This document shows, one piece after another, positions 43,915 to 53,081 of a stretch of DNA of 64,000 nt (within the stretch, counting starts at the first letter, position 1; each line of letters opens with the position of its first letter). Below the pieces are notes generated by a model. It was not told the origin of the DNA. It worked only from the letters and a program-made list of their open reading frames with translations, and searched no databases. Made by a program: the position numbers and the translations under genes. Source of the DNA: an uncultured Acidimicrobiales bacterium. Lineage in GTDB: Bacteria > Actinomycetota > Acidimicrobiia > Acidimicrobiales > SZUA-35. The DNA lies in assembly GCA_937922805.1 (NCBI GenBank), contig CALAJV010000017.1, positions 62,001 to 126,000 of the forward strand. The letters are read 5' to 3'.

Positions 43915-44813
43915 TCAATACGGTTTATCGGGTGCTTCGATCAATACCGGTTTGGCTACTCGTTGTGCTCTGGAGCATCCCGACTTTCGGTTTGTTTATC
44001 AACTCGTTCAGAACCAAAGACGCTCAGCGCAACACCGGCTGGTGGACAGTCGGGAGCGACGAACGAGGCGTCTCGGTGCAGAACTACATCGACGTTTTAG
44101 AAGCCAACGCAACTGGCGGTCTCGAAGATGCGTTGCTCAACTCTTTCGCAATTGCCATACCGGCGACCATCATCCCAATCGCTATCGCCGCGTTCGCCGC
44201 CTACGCTTTTGCCTGGATCGACTTCCGCGGTCGAGAGCTAATGTTTATCGCCACTGTCTCTCTCTTAGCTGTTCCTAATCAAGTGGCACTAATTCCTCTA
44301 CTACAAACATTTGTGGGTGGCGCCCACTTCACCATTCCCTTCGTCGACAAGACACTAACCTTTGTCCCTGACCTTGGGCTTCAAGGAACGACAACTGCGG
44401 TGTGGCTAACTCATACTGGATTCGCTATGCCGTTCGCTGTGTTCTTGATCCACAACTACATAAGCTCGCTGCCACGCGACATTTTCGAAGCAGCCAGAAT
44501 CGATGGGGCCGACCACTTCACTATTTTCCGTCGACTAGTGTTGCCGTTGTCCATTCCGGTCTTGGCCGCATTCGCCATCTTCCAGTTTTTGTGGACTTGG
44601 AATGACTACCTCATTGCCCTAACTATGATCGGCTCAAACCCCGACACCCTGCCAACCACGGTAAAGATTGCCTCGTTGTCTGGCCAGTTCGGTGAACAAG
44701 CTCATCTCTTGTCGGCCGGGGCGTTCATCCAAGCGTCGGTGCCGCTACTGGTCTTCTTCTTGCTTCAACGATTTTTCGTTCGAGGCTTACTGGCGGGTTC
44801 AGTCAAAGGCTAA
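43911..44813 (+). CDS. MalG-type ABC sugar permease
   Basis: A 300-residue permease of standard length. ATG 43911 overlaps the upstream stop (ATGA). The first helix is VWLLVVLWSIPTFGLFINSF, and the EAA loop reads DIFEAARIDGADHFTIFRRL at about residue 190. The C-terminus RFFVRGLLAGSVKG is typical. It forms the heterodimer with the enlarged permease and would be driven by the MsmK-like ATPase encoded at 50937-52112. Confidence 0.95.
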   Translation: MINTVYRVLRSIPVWLLVVLWSIPTFGLFINSFRTKDAQRNTGWWTVGSDERGVSVQNYIDVLEANATGGLEDALLNSFAIAIPATIIPIAIAAFAAYAFAWIDFRGRELMFIATVSLLAVPNQVALIPLLQTFVGGAHFTIPFVDKTLTFVPDLGLQGTTTAVWLTHTGFAMPFAVFLIHNYISSLPRDIFEAARIDGADHFTIFRRLVLPLSIPVLAAFAIFQFLWTWNDYLIALTMIGSNPDTLPTTVKIASLSGQFGEQAHLLSAGAFIQASVPLLVFFLLQRFFVRGLLAGSVKG

Positions 44814-44930
44814 AATCGGCCAGAATCGGCTCTTTTCGAGGCCAAATTGGGCTAAACGACTGGAATCTAGGATCGCTAACCCGGCTCGGTAAACTTAAAT
44901 ATCGGACGGAATTGGTGATTTGGAGCATGT

Positions 44931-46613
44931 GTGTGGCCGATTGACCTCGAGGGCTTCGTGCCCATCAGGCTTCTTGGCTCAGGTGGGTTCGGTCAAGTTT
45001 GGCTCGCTGAGCAAACGGATCTCGATCGACGCGTCGCGGTCAAGATCGGGCACACTCCGCTCGTAAGCCCGGACGCTCACCGCCGTTTTGATCGGGAGCG
45101 ACGAGCGCTTGGACGCCTCAGTGGACATCGCCACATCGTCAGCCTCCACTCGTCGGGGATCAGCGAAAACAACTTGCCGTATCTAGTGATGGCCTATATC
45201 GACAACGGCACACTTACTGAGCGAGGACCGAAACTTTCAGAAGATCGGCTCCGGGCCGTTACCAACCAACTAGCCGATGCTGTCGGCCGAGCTCATGAGA
45301 TTGGAATAATTCATCGGGACTTGAAACCGGAGAACGTTTTCATCGACCGCTCAGGCGATGCTGTGCTTGGAGATTTTGGCACCGCTCGTCTTTCAGACTC
45401 GACGGTCACAACATCTCCCGGGCTAACCGCTTCGATGGCGTTCGTCGCTCCCGAACTTTTAGACGGAAAGCAACCCTCGATCCGGACCGACATTTACGGC
45501 ATTGGCATAACAATGGTCGCAGCTATTCTTGGCCGCTCGCCGTTCATTATTGACGGCACCGAAACCCCTCAATGGTTGGCAATGCAGGTTATGAAGGGCG
45601 AAACCAGATCCCTTCCACCGGGGCGCGTGAGTCCAGAGTTTGAAGCCTTGCTGTGGCGCTGCATGGATATCGACCCTGGGATGAGACCAAGTGGCACCGC
45701 TACTCTACGGAACTTGTTGGCCAAACTCCCAGCACCTCTTTTGCCAGCTGACGAGACAACGGTGATGGAAACCGTTGACGATAACCATGAGTCTCCTAGC
45801 CAAGAATCAGCCGAACAACCCTTGGAATCAACGGCCCGACTTTCTGTCGTCACCGGCGCGCAGCATCACACCCAAGCAATGGATGCGCCAGTCGTGTCCG
45901 AACCGCTAGAAACGAGCCGCTCAGCGTTGGCATCTGGTTCCGGCCAGGCTGAAGCTATCGCAACCCAACCCGCTCGAAGCTACGGGCCTTTGTTGGTTGG
46001 TCTGCTAATCGCCCTGGCCACGGTGAGTGTCATCGGCGTCGCCATCTTCCGAAGTTCCCAAACCGAACAAGCCGCTACCGAACCGATCGAATCGGCAAGT
46101 ACCCCAGAGCGGTCGTCGGGAACGTTCCCCGAAGACAATGAAGACGGTGATGGCTCGGCGTCGGTTCAAGGAAGTAGCACCGAAACAGACGATACAGACG
46201 TCGATGATACAAGTCAGTTTAACGCGGCCGCAGAAGCCGATAGCGAAAACGATGGTTCCGCTGACGCTGACGGTGACGACAAATTGAGCTCGTATGGACA
46301 AGCCACGTGTCCCGGTGAAACAACCCTCATCTTTGGCGGCAGTTCATCTGGCGGCTTCGACGTGGCAATATGTAGCGACGGCAGCAGATTGCGTTATCAC
46401 GGGATCCGCCGCAGCGACGGTGCCGACCTTCGATTGTCGGCTTGCGCAGTTGAGCCTGGGTACTACCAGGCGATCAATGAAGACACCAGGTACGAGGTCA
46501 ACTCAGCAACTGACACGTTACAAGCGACCAACACCGTCACCGGCGCTCGATCCATTAACGACACCTTTACCGATACGTACTTCCAGCCACCATCCACACC
46601 GCTGCTCTGCTAG
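44931..46613 (+). CDS. Receptor-type Ser/Thr protein kinase with external domain
   Basis: A 560-residue kinase; GGAG five bases before GTG 44931 supports the start. The kinase domain (about residues 8-265) keeps all motifs: LLGSGGFGQVWLAEQ, VAVKIGH, IIHRDLKPENVF and LGDFGTARL. A juxtamembrane linker leads to one helix (LLVGLLIALATVSVIGVAIF, about 352-372). The exterior has an acidic stalk and an approximately 100-residue domain with Cys pairs, starting ATCPGETTLIFGGSSSGGFD. It is a PknB-like receptor kinase placed just after the sugar importer, so it might sense the same substrate. Confidence 0.92.
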   Translation: MWPIDLEGFVPIRLLGSGGFGQVWLAEQTDLDRRVAVKIGHTPLVSPDAHRRFDRERRALGRLSGHRHIVSLHSSGISENNLPYLVMAYIDNGTLTERGPKLSEDRLRAVTNQLADAVGRAHEIGIIHRDLKPENVFIDRSGDAVLGDFGTARLSDSTVTTSPGLTASMAFVAPELLDGKQPSIRTDIYGIGITMVAAILGRSPFIIDGTETPQWLAMQVMKGETRSLPPGRVSPEFEALLWRCMDIDPGMRPSGTATLRNLLAKLPAPLLPADETTVMETVDDNHESPSQESAEQPLESTARLSVVTGAQHHTQAMDAPVVSEPLETSRSALASGSGQAEAIATQPARSYGPLLVGLLIALATVSVIGVAIFRSSQTEQAATEPIESASTPERSSGTFPEDNEDGDGSASVQGSSTETDDTDVDDTSQFNAAAEADSENDGSADADGDDKLSSYGQATCPGETTLIFGGSSSGGFDVAICSDGSRLRYHGIRRSDGADLRLSACAVEPGYYQAINEDTRYEVNSATDTLQATNTVTGARSINDTFTDTYFQPPSTPLLC

Positions 46614-46669
46614 GAAGTCGCACAGCAGGTTTGAACCTGGGTTCAACTCCAGTTTCGGAAATCGCCAAG

Positions 46670-47731
46670 TTAGGTGAACAGTGGGCCGTGATCGAGATTC
46701 GGTAGCACGTAGCGGGCGAACAAGTCGGCTTCTGCTTTGTGGGGATACCCGGACAAGATGAACGCCTCTACGCCGACCGCCCGGTAGGCCTTGATCTTGG
46801 CCAAAACTTGATCAGGGTCCCCAACGATGGCCGCTCCTGCTCCGGATCGGGCTCGGCCGATACCGGTCCATAGATTCTCTTCGGCAAAGCCAGTTTCGTC
46901 GGCACTTTGCCTGAGCTCGACTTGGCGTTGGACGCCAGCAGATGCGGTATCAAGGGACCGTTGACGAATTTGTTCCCCGATATCGTCGTCGAGCTTGGAA
47001 ACGAGCTGCTCGGCCGCTGCCATAGCTTCGGACTCTGATTCTCGTACGATCACGTGGCTGCGAAGCCCGAATCGAAGCGTTCGTTGATAGCTGCTGGCTA
47101 GATCTGACATTTCTCCGACTGTCTTGCCAACTGATGCCACCGTGTCGGGCCAAGTGAGGAACACGTCGGCTTGTTCGGCCGCGGTTTGTTTAGCGGCCGG
47201 ACTAAAGCCACCGAAGTAAAACGGTGGGCACGTCTTTCCTTCGGTGATGCGGGGAGGATCGAGGTTGAGCTGGACGAACTCGCCGTCGACGTCAACCGCT
47301 TCACCGTTCAAGATGGAACGAAGCGTGCTCATCCATTCCCTGGTTCGTTGATAACGCGGTTCCGACTCAAGAGTCTGGCCCGGCATATCGGACGAGATGA
47401 TGTTAATGGTCAGTCGGCCGTTCAGCATCTGATTGATAGTGGCCAACTGTCGGGCCAACTGAGGCAACCACATCTCCCCCATCCGAACCGCCAACAGCAG
47501 CTGGATCTGTTCGACCAACGGAGCAATACCACCAGCAAAGGCGACGCTGTCAATGCCAAGGCTGTAGCCAGACGGCAACAAGATATTGTCAAAGCCGTTT
47601 TTGTCGGCCGTCAAAACTATGTCTCGACAGTGGGGCCATGAGCTCTGCAATGAGGGGTCGGGAACACCCAGATAGGCATAGTCATCATCACAAAGGGCGG
47701 CGAACCAAGAAACTTCCACCGGGGCGGTCAT
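46670..47731 (-). CDS. LLM-class flavin-dependent monooxygenase (SsuD-like)
   Basis: A 353-residue TIM-barrel protein (ATG 47731; GTG 47740 is three codons upstream). Visible features are VEVSWFAALCDDDYAYLGVP, GIDSVAFAGGIAPLVEQIQL, and INQMLNGRLTINIISSDMPG, which match alkanesulfonate-type monooxygenases, and the FMN phosphate region RSGAGAAIVGDPDQVLAKI. It would use FMNH2 and oxygen. No dedicated flavin reductase or sulfonate importer is adjacent. It converges on the kinase gene. Confidence 0.9.
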   Translation of the reverse strand: MTAPVEVSWFAALCDDDYAYLGVPDPSLQSSWPHCRDIVLTADKNGFDNILLPSGYSLGIDSVAFAGGIAPLVEQIQLLLAVRMGEMWLPQLARQLATINQMLNGRLTINIISSDMPGQTLESEPRYQRTREWMSTLRSILNGEAVDVDGEFVQLNLDPPRITEGKTCPPFYFGGFSPAAKQTAAEQADVFLTWPDTVASVGKTVGEMSDLASSYQRTLRFGLRSHVIVRESESEAMAAAEQLVSKLDDDIGEQIRQRSLDTASAGVQRQVELRQSADETGFAEENLWTGIGRARSGAGAAIVGDPDQVLAKIKAYRAVGVEAFILSGYPHKAEADLFARYVLPNLDHGPLFT

Positions 47732-47934
47732 TGCGAACACCCGATCGAGACCCCAGTCGGCAACCCATCGACAGTCGATGACCTGGAGCGGTTCACCAGT
47801 ACGCGACTGGTCGAAAGACCAGGGCTAGTTTTCTTTGTCGGACCAGTCGAGGCGAGCATAATCGCATCATAGTTGCACTGCGTCTCAGAACGCTTCCGTC
47901 GGCTAGCGGGTGTTGAGTGCCAAGCAGAGAAACC

Positions 47935-48837
47935 TTACGGCAACGGAACGCCCTCGGAAGCGACAATGATTTGGTAACAGTCCTCGCGGGTCAGGTTCAC
48001 GGTCAACGCTTCAGTGGCATTGGCTAGACGGGATGATGTTTGAGTGCCAAGAATGGCTACCGGCGCGCTCGGGTGGGTCAGCACGAAGCCGATCGCTATT
48101 GCCGCCCGATCGACACCCTCTCTTGTTGCTAGTGCGTCGAGTACTTCGATCAGCTCGGGTCGGACGCCATCACCGGAAAGTATCGATCCGCCACCTAGCG
48201 GACTCCAAGCCATCGGGACCGCCTTGTTGCGAAGGCACCAATCGAACGTCCCGTCCCGGATGGGATCCAGATGGGCGGCCGAAAATTGCGGTTGCGACGA
48301 GACTAGTGGGAACGACAAGAACGATTGCAGGGTCTCGTGCTGATCAGGAGTGAAGTTAGAGACTCCCACCTCACCGATTTTGCCTTCGTTCCGAAGCGCG
48401 GTCAGCGTCTCGGCCACGTCAGCCGGGTGAGCGTACAGGTCGGGCCGGTGAATTTGATAGAGATCGATGGTTTCGACGTTGAGTCGCCGAAGGGAGTCTT
48501 CGCAGGCCTTCCGCAAGTAGTGAGAACTCTGGTTGTATGGGGTCGGTGGGGCGATACCACCCTTAGATGCCAACACCATTTGATCCCGAAGTGCCGGGGC
48601 CACAGTTAACACCTGACCGAGCATCGACTCACACGACCCGAACCCGGTCCCACCCCAATCGAGACCATAGACGTCGGCATTGTCGACCAAGTTCATACCT
48701 AGGCTCAGTGCTGACTCAATTAGTTGCTGCGCTTGGCCTACATCATCGATAGTCAGCCTCCAACAACCAAACCCCAGCGGTCCAACTTCGAATGGTCCCA
48801 TCTGACGCTTGGACGGGTTCACGAGATTCTCTGCCAT
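47935..48837 (-). CDS. Aldo/keto reductase
   Basis: A 300-residue TIM-barrel oxidoreductase. The catalytic tetrad is visible as NLVDNADVYGLDWG (Asp and Tyr), MVLASKGG (Lys) and YQIHRPD (His). The C-terminal NADPH site has ILGTQTSSRLANATEAL. It resembles the YdhF/Tas-like AKR group that reduces carbonyls. It is divergent from the ArsR-type regulator, which could control it. Confidence 0.93.
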   Translation of the reverse strand: MAENLVNPSKRQMGPFEVGPLGFGCWRLTIDDVGQAQQLIESALSLGMNLVDNADVYGLDWGGTGFGSCESMLGQVLTVAPALRDQMVLASKGGIAPPTPYNQSSHYLRKACEDSLRRLNVETIDLYQIHRPDLYAHPADVAETLTALRNEGKIGEVGVSNFTPDQHETLQSFLSFPLVSSQPQFSAAHLDPIRDGTFDWCLRNKAVPMAWSPLGGGSILSGDGVRPELIEVLDALATREGVDRAAIAIGFVLTHPSAPVAILGTQTSSRLANATEALTVNLTREDCYQIIVASEGVPLP

Positions 48838-49072
48838 CGCACTAACCTACAACGATCGGTTGCCAACGCCTAACCACACAACCAGAACACTCCAACACCA
48901 GCCCGCACTCGTACGATCACGCCTTAGTGGAACCGATTCGTACCCCAGCAAGGTAATCAGGCACACCCAAACCGGCACATTCGAATGCGAACAAAAATTG
49001 GCGTTGCTGCCATCGAGTGCTAGTCGAGACATTTCGGGCGGAGCCGAAACGTTGCAAACCTACACTAGGTCA

Positions 49073-49768
49073 ATGGCCGAAAACCAACTCGTCTTCGTCG
49101 CAGCTCTCCTGGCAGATCCGACGCGGGCCGGTTTACTGAGCGCTCTGATGGACGGTCGAGCTCATACTGGTGGTGAACTCGCTCGCCATCTGGGGATTGC
49201 CCCTTCGACGGCTAGCGAACACCTGTCGAAGCTACTCGACGCTGGGTTTGTAATCGTTGCCGCGCAAGGCCGGCATCGATATTTTCATTTGGCCAATGCC
49301 GGCGTTGCCGAATTACTGGAAACCATGGGCGCCAGCCCGGTCGGCGATTTAGTGTCGGGCCCGAAGGCACCGGTTGCGTTGCGCTATGCCCGCACTTGTT
49401 ACAACCATCTCGCTGGCGAACTTAGTGTGCAAATTTTCAACCAGTTGGTTTCTGATGGTCGGATCGAACCGTTCGAAGACAAATTGACCCTAACCGCTAG
49501 CGGTGAAGCGATGTTCGCTGAGCTCGGGGTGGAGGTCGCTACTCTTCGGAAGCCGGGCCGTGCCACCGCACGATCATGTCTCGACTGGACCGAACGCCGA
49601 CCCCACTTAGCCGGTCGAGCCGGAAACGCGATTCTGGACGCAATGTTCGGTCGAGGGTGGATTGTTCGCGATAACGTCGCCCGGTCGGTTCGAGTAACCA
49701 ACGCCGGTCGGGATGAGCTCTTTGCTTTCTTTGGCGTCCAAGCGGAAGCTACTATCGCCAAGGGGTAG
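49073..49768 (+). CDS. ArsR-type winged-helix transcriptional regulator
   Basis: ATG 49073 gives 231 residues; earlier in-frame codons lie in non-family sequence. The first 90 residues are the ArsR winged helix: LVFVAALLADPTRAGLLSAL, GELARHLGIAPSTASEHLSK, LLDAGFVIVAAQGRHRYFHL. The remaining 140 residues are a helical domain found in longer ArsR members. No CxC metal site is seen in the recognition helix. It is divergent from the aldo/keto reductase across 235 bases. Confidence 0.92.
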   Translation: MAENQLVFVAALLADPTRAGLLSALMDGRAHTGGELARHLGIAPSTASEHLSKLLDAGFVIVAAQGRHRYFHLANAGVAELLETMGASPVGDLVSGPKAPVALRYARTCYNHLAGELSVQIFNQLVSDGRIEPFEDKLTLTASGEAMFAELGVEVATLRKPGRATARSCLDWTERRPHLAGRAGNAILDAMFGRGWIVRDNVARSVRVTNAGRDELFAFFGVQAEATIAKG

Positions 49769-49836
49769 GGAGCTTCCTGCTACCAAATATCCATGCCAGC
49801 CAGAATCCTTACTAATCAAGTGAAAGAGCTTCACCG

Positions 49837-50928
49837 TTGACTGAATCAGTTGAACCGAATCCAGCAGTGAAGTACGGAGTCATCGGGACCGGGATGATGG
49901 GGGTCGAACACATTCACAACATCGCTGCGGTCGCGGGAGCTGAGGTGGTAGCTCTAGCCGATCCCGAACCATCGTCTTTAGTTGCAGCCGCTGATGCTGT
50001 TAACGGACCAGTCGAAAGCTATGACCGTTACCAAGATTTGATTGCCGACGGTCTCTGCGATGCCCTGGTCATCGCCTCACCAAACATGACCCACAAAGAA
50101 GTTCTGGACGAAATCATCGGGACCGACCACCACCTACTAATAGAGAAGCCCTTGTGTACTACAGTGGCTGACTGCCAAGAGGTTGTAGCAGCATCCAAGA
50201 ACCATCCGGGCAAGATCTGGATGGGTCTTGAGTATCGGTACATGGCCCCAATTGCCGAGTTGATCGACCGGTGTCACCGGGGAGCGGTGGGCGATCTTCA
50301 AATGGTTGCCATTAGAGAGCACCGGTTTCCGTTCTTAGAAAAAGTCGGTGATTGGAACCGATTCAGCGAAAATACCGGCGGAACGCTGGTGGAGAAATGC
50401 TGTCACTTTTTCGATCTGATGATTCAAATCTTCGACGACAAACCAGTTCGGGTTATCGCATCCGGAGGCCAAAATGTGAACCACCTCGATGAGCGATACA
50501 ACGGAAGACAACCCGACATTCTCGATAACGCCTACGTGATCGTTGAGTTCAGCGAAAACCGTCGAGCCATGCTCGATCTCTGTATGTTCGCCGAAGCCAC
50601 CCACAACCAAGAAGAAGTGTCAGTAGTTGGCGACACCGGAAAGCTAGAAGCATTTATTCCAGAAGACATTGTCCGGTTTGGGCAACGGGGCACCCACGAA
50701 ATCGGCTCGGTACTAACCGAACCGATCACAAACGACTCGGTGAAGTTCGCTGGTTACCATCACGGCGCCAGCTACCTTGAACACGTCGATTTCCTTAGAT
50801 GTATAAACGAAGGCACCAGCCCGCTGGTCACAGTCGAAGATGGTCTTTGGAGCGTCGCCGTTGGTGTCGCCGCCCATCTCAGTATCGACGAGGGGCGTCC
50901 GGTCGAACTCTCCGAGGTTCTCGACTAA
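49837..50928 (+). CDS. Gfo/Idh/MocA-family oxidoreductase
   Basis: A 363-residue NAD(P)-dependent dehydrogenase. The Rossmann domain opens YGVIGTGMMGVEHIHNIAAV, and the family signature EKPLC follows at about residue 103. The C-terminal domain contains GGTLVEKCCHFFDLMIQIFD with the catalytic His. TTG 49837 is taken as start; GTG 49867 is possible. Members oxidise or epimerise sugars and inositols. It converges on the sugar ATPase gene, eight bases apart, and may process the imported sugar. Confidence 0.92.
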   Translation: MTESVEPNPAVKYGVIGTGMMGVEHIHNIAAVAGAEVVALADPEPSSLVAAADAVNGPVESYDRYQDLIADGLCDALVIASPNMTHKEVLDEIIGTDHHLLIEKPLCTTVADCQEVVAASKNHPGKIWMGLEYRYMAPIAELIDRCHRGAVGDLQMVAIREHRFPFLEKVGDWNRFSENTGGTLVEKCCHFFDLMIQIFDDKPVRVIASGGQNVNHLDERYNGRQPDILDNAYVIVEFSENRRAMLDLCMFAEATHNQEEVSVVGDTGKLEAFIPEDIVRFGQRGTHEIGSVLTEPITNDSVKFAGYHHGASYLEHVDFLRCINEGTSPLVTVEDGLWSVAVGVAAHLSIDEGRPVELSEVLD

Positions 50929-50936
50929 CTAGCCTT

Positions 50937-52112
50937 TCAATCGGTAGCGGCCAGCGATAGCCCACTGTCCGGGTCGAAGAAATGGCATCGACTGGTATCG
51001 ACAGTTACCTCGATCTCATCCCCCAGTTTTATGGCGCTCCTCGGGTTGAATCGACCGACACATGGACTCCCATCAACGAGGAGATCTTCCATTGCATCGG
51101 GGTCGCCAACGTCAACGGCAACGGCGTCAACGTTGAAGTGAGCCAATATTTCGGCGCCTAACGCTTCGATCAGGTCTACTTTGGCGTGAATTCGTTGATC
51201 AGTCGGGTGGTCGGTGGCCAGTGACGCATCTTCGAGGTCTTCTGGCCGGATGCCGAGGGTTACCGATCGGCCATCAAAGCTTCGCAACGTCGGATGATTC
51301 GCCAAGGCGGCTGGATGAAGTGAAAGCTGGGTTTCGCCGAACGCGACCGTTGCGGTATCACCATCAAACGTCAAAGGCGCCTCGTAGAGATTCATCGATG
51401 GTGAGCCGATGAAGGCGGCCACAAACACGTTGCTTGGGTTGTCGTACAGTTCTCGCGGTTCGGCTACTTGCTGTAAGACTCCATCTTTAATAACCGCTAC
51501 CCGATCTCCCATGGTCATTGCTTCGACTTGATCGTGGGTTACATAGAAGGTGGTAACGCCAAGATCTTTCTGAATTCGAGCGATCTCAGCTCGCATCTGA
51601 ACTCGCAGTTTGGCATCGAGATTCGACAACGGTTCATCCATCAAAAACGCAGCTGGACGACGAACAATGGCTCGTCCCATCGCTACTCGCTGCCGTTGAC
51701 CGCCTGAAAGTTGGCCCGGTTTGCGATCGAGGTAGTCTTCCAACTCCAAAATTCGAGCGGCCTCGGTAACCCGTTCGGTGATTTCAGCTCGAGGCTTCTT
51801 AGCCAACTCCAATGCAAATCCAATGTTGTCGGCCACCGACATGTGGGGATACAACGCGTAGTTTTGGAAAACCATTGCGATGTCACGATCCTTCGGATGA
51901 ACATCGTTCACTATCCGGTCACCGATCATCAATTTGCCATCGGTGATGTCTTCGAGGCCAGCGATCATCCGCAAAGCCGTGGACTTACCACAGCCCGATG
52001 GTCCAACCAGAACGAGGAACTCACCGTCCTCTATCTCGAGCGACAAGTCGTTGATAGCTTGAAACCCGCCGGGGTAGGTCTTTGAAATGCCTTCTAACGT
52101 TACTGGTGCCAC
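50937..52112 (-). CDS. MsmK/UgpC-type ABC sugar importer ATPase
   Basis: A 391-residue ATPase. Walker A is VGPSGCGKST, the Q-loop FQNYALYP, the signature LSGGQRQRVAMGRAI, Walker B AAFLMDEPLSNLDAK, and the switch His sits in YVTHDQVEAMTMGDR. The C-terminal 150 residues form the TOBE/regulatory domain with LGIRPEDL. Such ATPases serve MalFG-type permeases, often encoded elsewhere; the importer at 39.9-44.8 kb has none of its own, so this is its best partner. Confidence 0.95.
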   Translation of the reverse strand: MAPVTLEGISKTYPGGFQAINDLSLEIEDGEFLVLVGPSGCGKSTALRMIAGLEDITDGKLMIGDRIVNDVHPKDRDIAMVFQNYALYPHMSVADNIGFALELAKKPRAEITERVTEAARILELEDYLDRKPGQLSGGQRQRVAMGRAIVRRPAAFLMDEPLSNLDAKLRVQMRAEIARIQKDLGVTTFYVTHDQVEAMTMGDRVAVIKDGVLQQVAEPRELYDNPSNVFVAAFIGSPSMNLYEAPLTFDGDTATVAFGETQLSLHPAALANHPTLRSFDGRSVTLGIRPEDLEDASLATDHPTDQRIHAKVDLIEALGAEILAHFNVDAVAVDVGDPDAMEDLLVDGSPCVGRFNPRSAIKLGDEIEVTVDTSRCHFFDPDSGLSLAATD

Positions 52113-52195
52113 ACAGAGACTCTAGCGCTTAGCTCGAATCCGATCACTTCGAGCCAAAGGTAACCCCCTCGACCACATCACCCGCTGTTAGCACA

Positions 52196-52230
52196 TACTG
52201 AATCACGTACTGAATCACGTACTGAATCAC
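52196..52230. repeat. Three tandem 12-bp repeats upstream of the GNAT gene
   Basis: Units TACTGAATCACG at 52196-52207 and 52208-52219 and a third copy lacking the last base at 52220-52230 are identical. They sit in the 165-base divergent gap between the sugar ATPase and GNAT genes, a position suited to a regulator array, or they may be a simple slippage repeat. Confidence 0.85.
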
Positions 52231-52277
52231 TGGGCGAATGAGTAAGCGTCGAGCCCGCAATCAAGTACCCTAGAATA

Positions 52278-53081
52278 GTGGAACAAACCGCACCTCTAAA
52301 CTACGCAGATCGAGGCCCAGGCCTTACTCGTGGTGTACGAGCGTTCCGGGCGAGGATGGCTCGGAAAAGGCTTCGGGTTGTGCCATGGCAAGGAGATTCT
52401 CGGGTCGCGTTAGTGTGCCCGACCCGGGTTGACCGCTCGCCGACGTCGGCCGACATCAGGCTTTGCCTAGAAGCGTTGCAGGAGCGAGGGGTCGATGATG
52501 CTGTGACTCCGGCGCTCAATCGATTCGAAGCAGAGCCATTCCTCCAAGCCGGTTTTCGACTTTATGAACGACTTCATCTGCTCGCACTCGACTTGAACGC
52601 TCCGAGTATGGCCGAACCATCGCAGGCCGGTTGGCGTTCGATCGGCTCGCCCGACCCGGCATGCACGTTCACTGCCGGCAAATCGTGGCACGACAACAAG
52701 GTTCTTGATGTCGACGCCAAAGCGTTTCGGGATTTCTGGCGATTCGACTCCCTCGCGCTCAACGATGCCAAGATCGCAACCCCAACTAGGCGGTATCGAA
52801 TTGCGAAGCTCGACGGACGGATTGTCGGTTATGCCATAACCGGTCGAGCTGGAACACGAGGCTACCTGCAACGGCTAGCCGTCGACCCCGAGGTTCAGGG
52901 TCGAGGCATCGGATCCGAACTAGTGGCTGATTCTTGTCGGTGGCTTACTAACCGTGGCGTTCAACAATCGTTGGTTAACACCCAAGAAACGAACCATGGC
53001 GCGCTTGCCTTATATGAGCGGCTCGGATTTCGCCACGAGCCAAATGGGCTCGTTGTCCTTAAATGGGATCGGGGCGGGTGA
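52278..53081 (+). CDS. GNAT-family N-acetyltransferase
   Basis: A 267-residue protein from GTG 52278. The acetyl-CoA loop is RLAVDPEVQGRGIGSELVAD at about residues 200-219 (Q/RxxGxG/A), preceded by GRIVGYAITG and followed by LYERLGFRHEPNGLVVLKW. The N-terminal half lacks a second clear acetyl-CoA loop and may be a degenerate GNAT repeat. It overlaps the next gene and belongs to the envelope cluster. Substrate unknown. Confidence 0.9.
   Translation: MEQTAPLNYADRGPGLTRGVRAFRARMARKRLRVVPWQGDSRVALVCPTRVDRSPTSADIRLCLEALQERGVDDAVTPALNRFEAEPFLQAGFRLYERLHLLALDLNAPSMAEPSQAGWRSIGSPDPACTFTAGKSWHDNKVLDVDAKAFRDFWRFDSLALNDAKIATPTRRYRIAKLDGRIVGYAITGRAGTRGYLQRLAVDPEVQGRGIGSELVADSCRWLTNRGVQQSLVNTQETNHGALALYERLGFRHEPNGLVVLKWDRGG

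Noticed and set aside
46630..46645. TTGAACC / GGTTCAA inverted repeat between convergent genes
   Set aside because: Seven-base arms with a two-base centre and no T-tract; too weak to call a terminator.
47171..47641. Plus-strand open frame of 156 codons opposite the LLM monooxygenase
   Set aside because: Shadow of a conserved gene; composition follows the opposite strand's codons.
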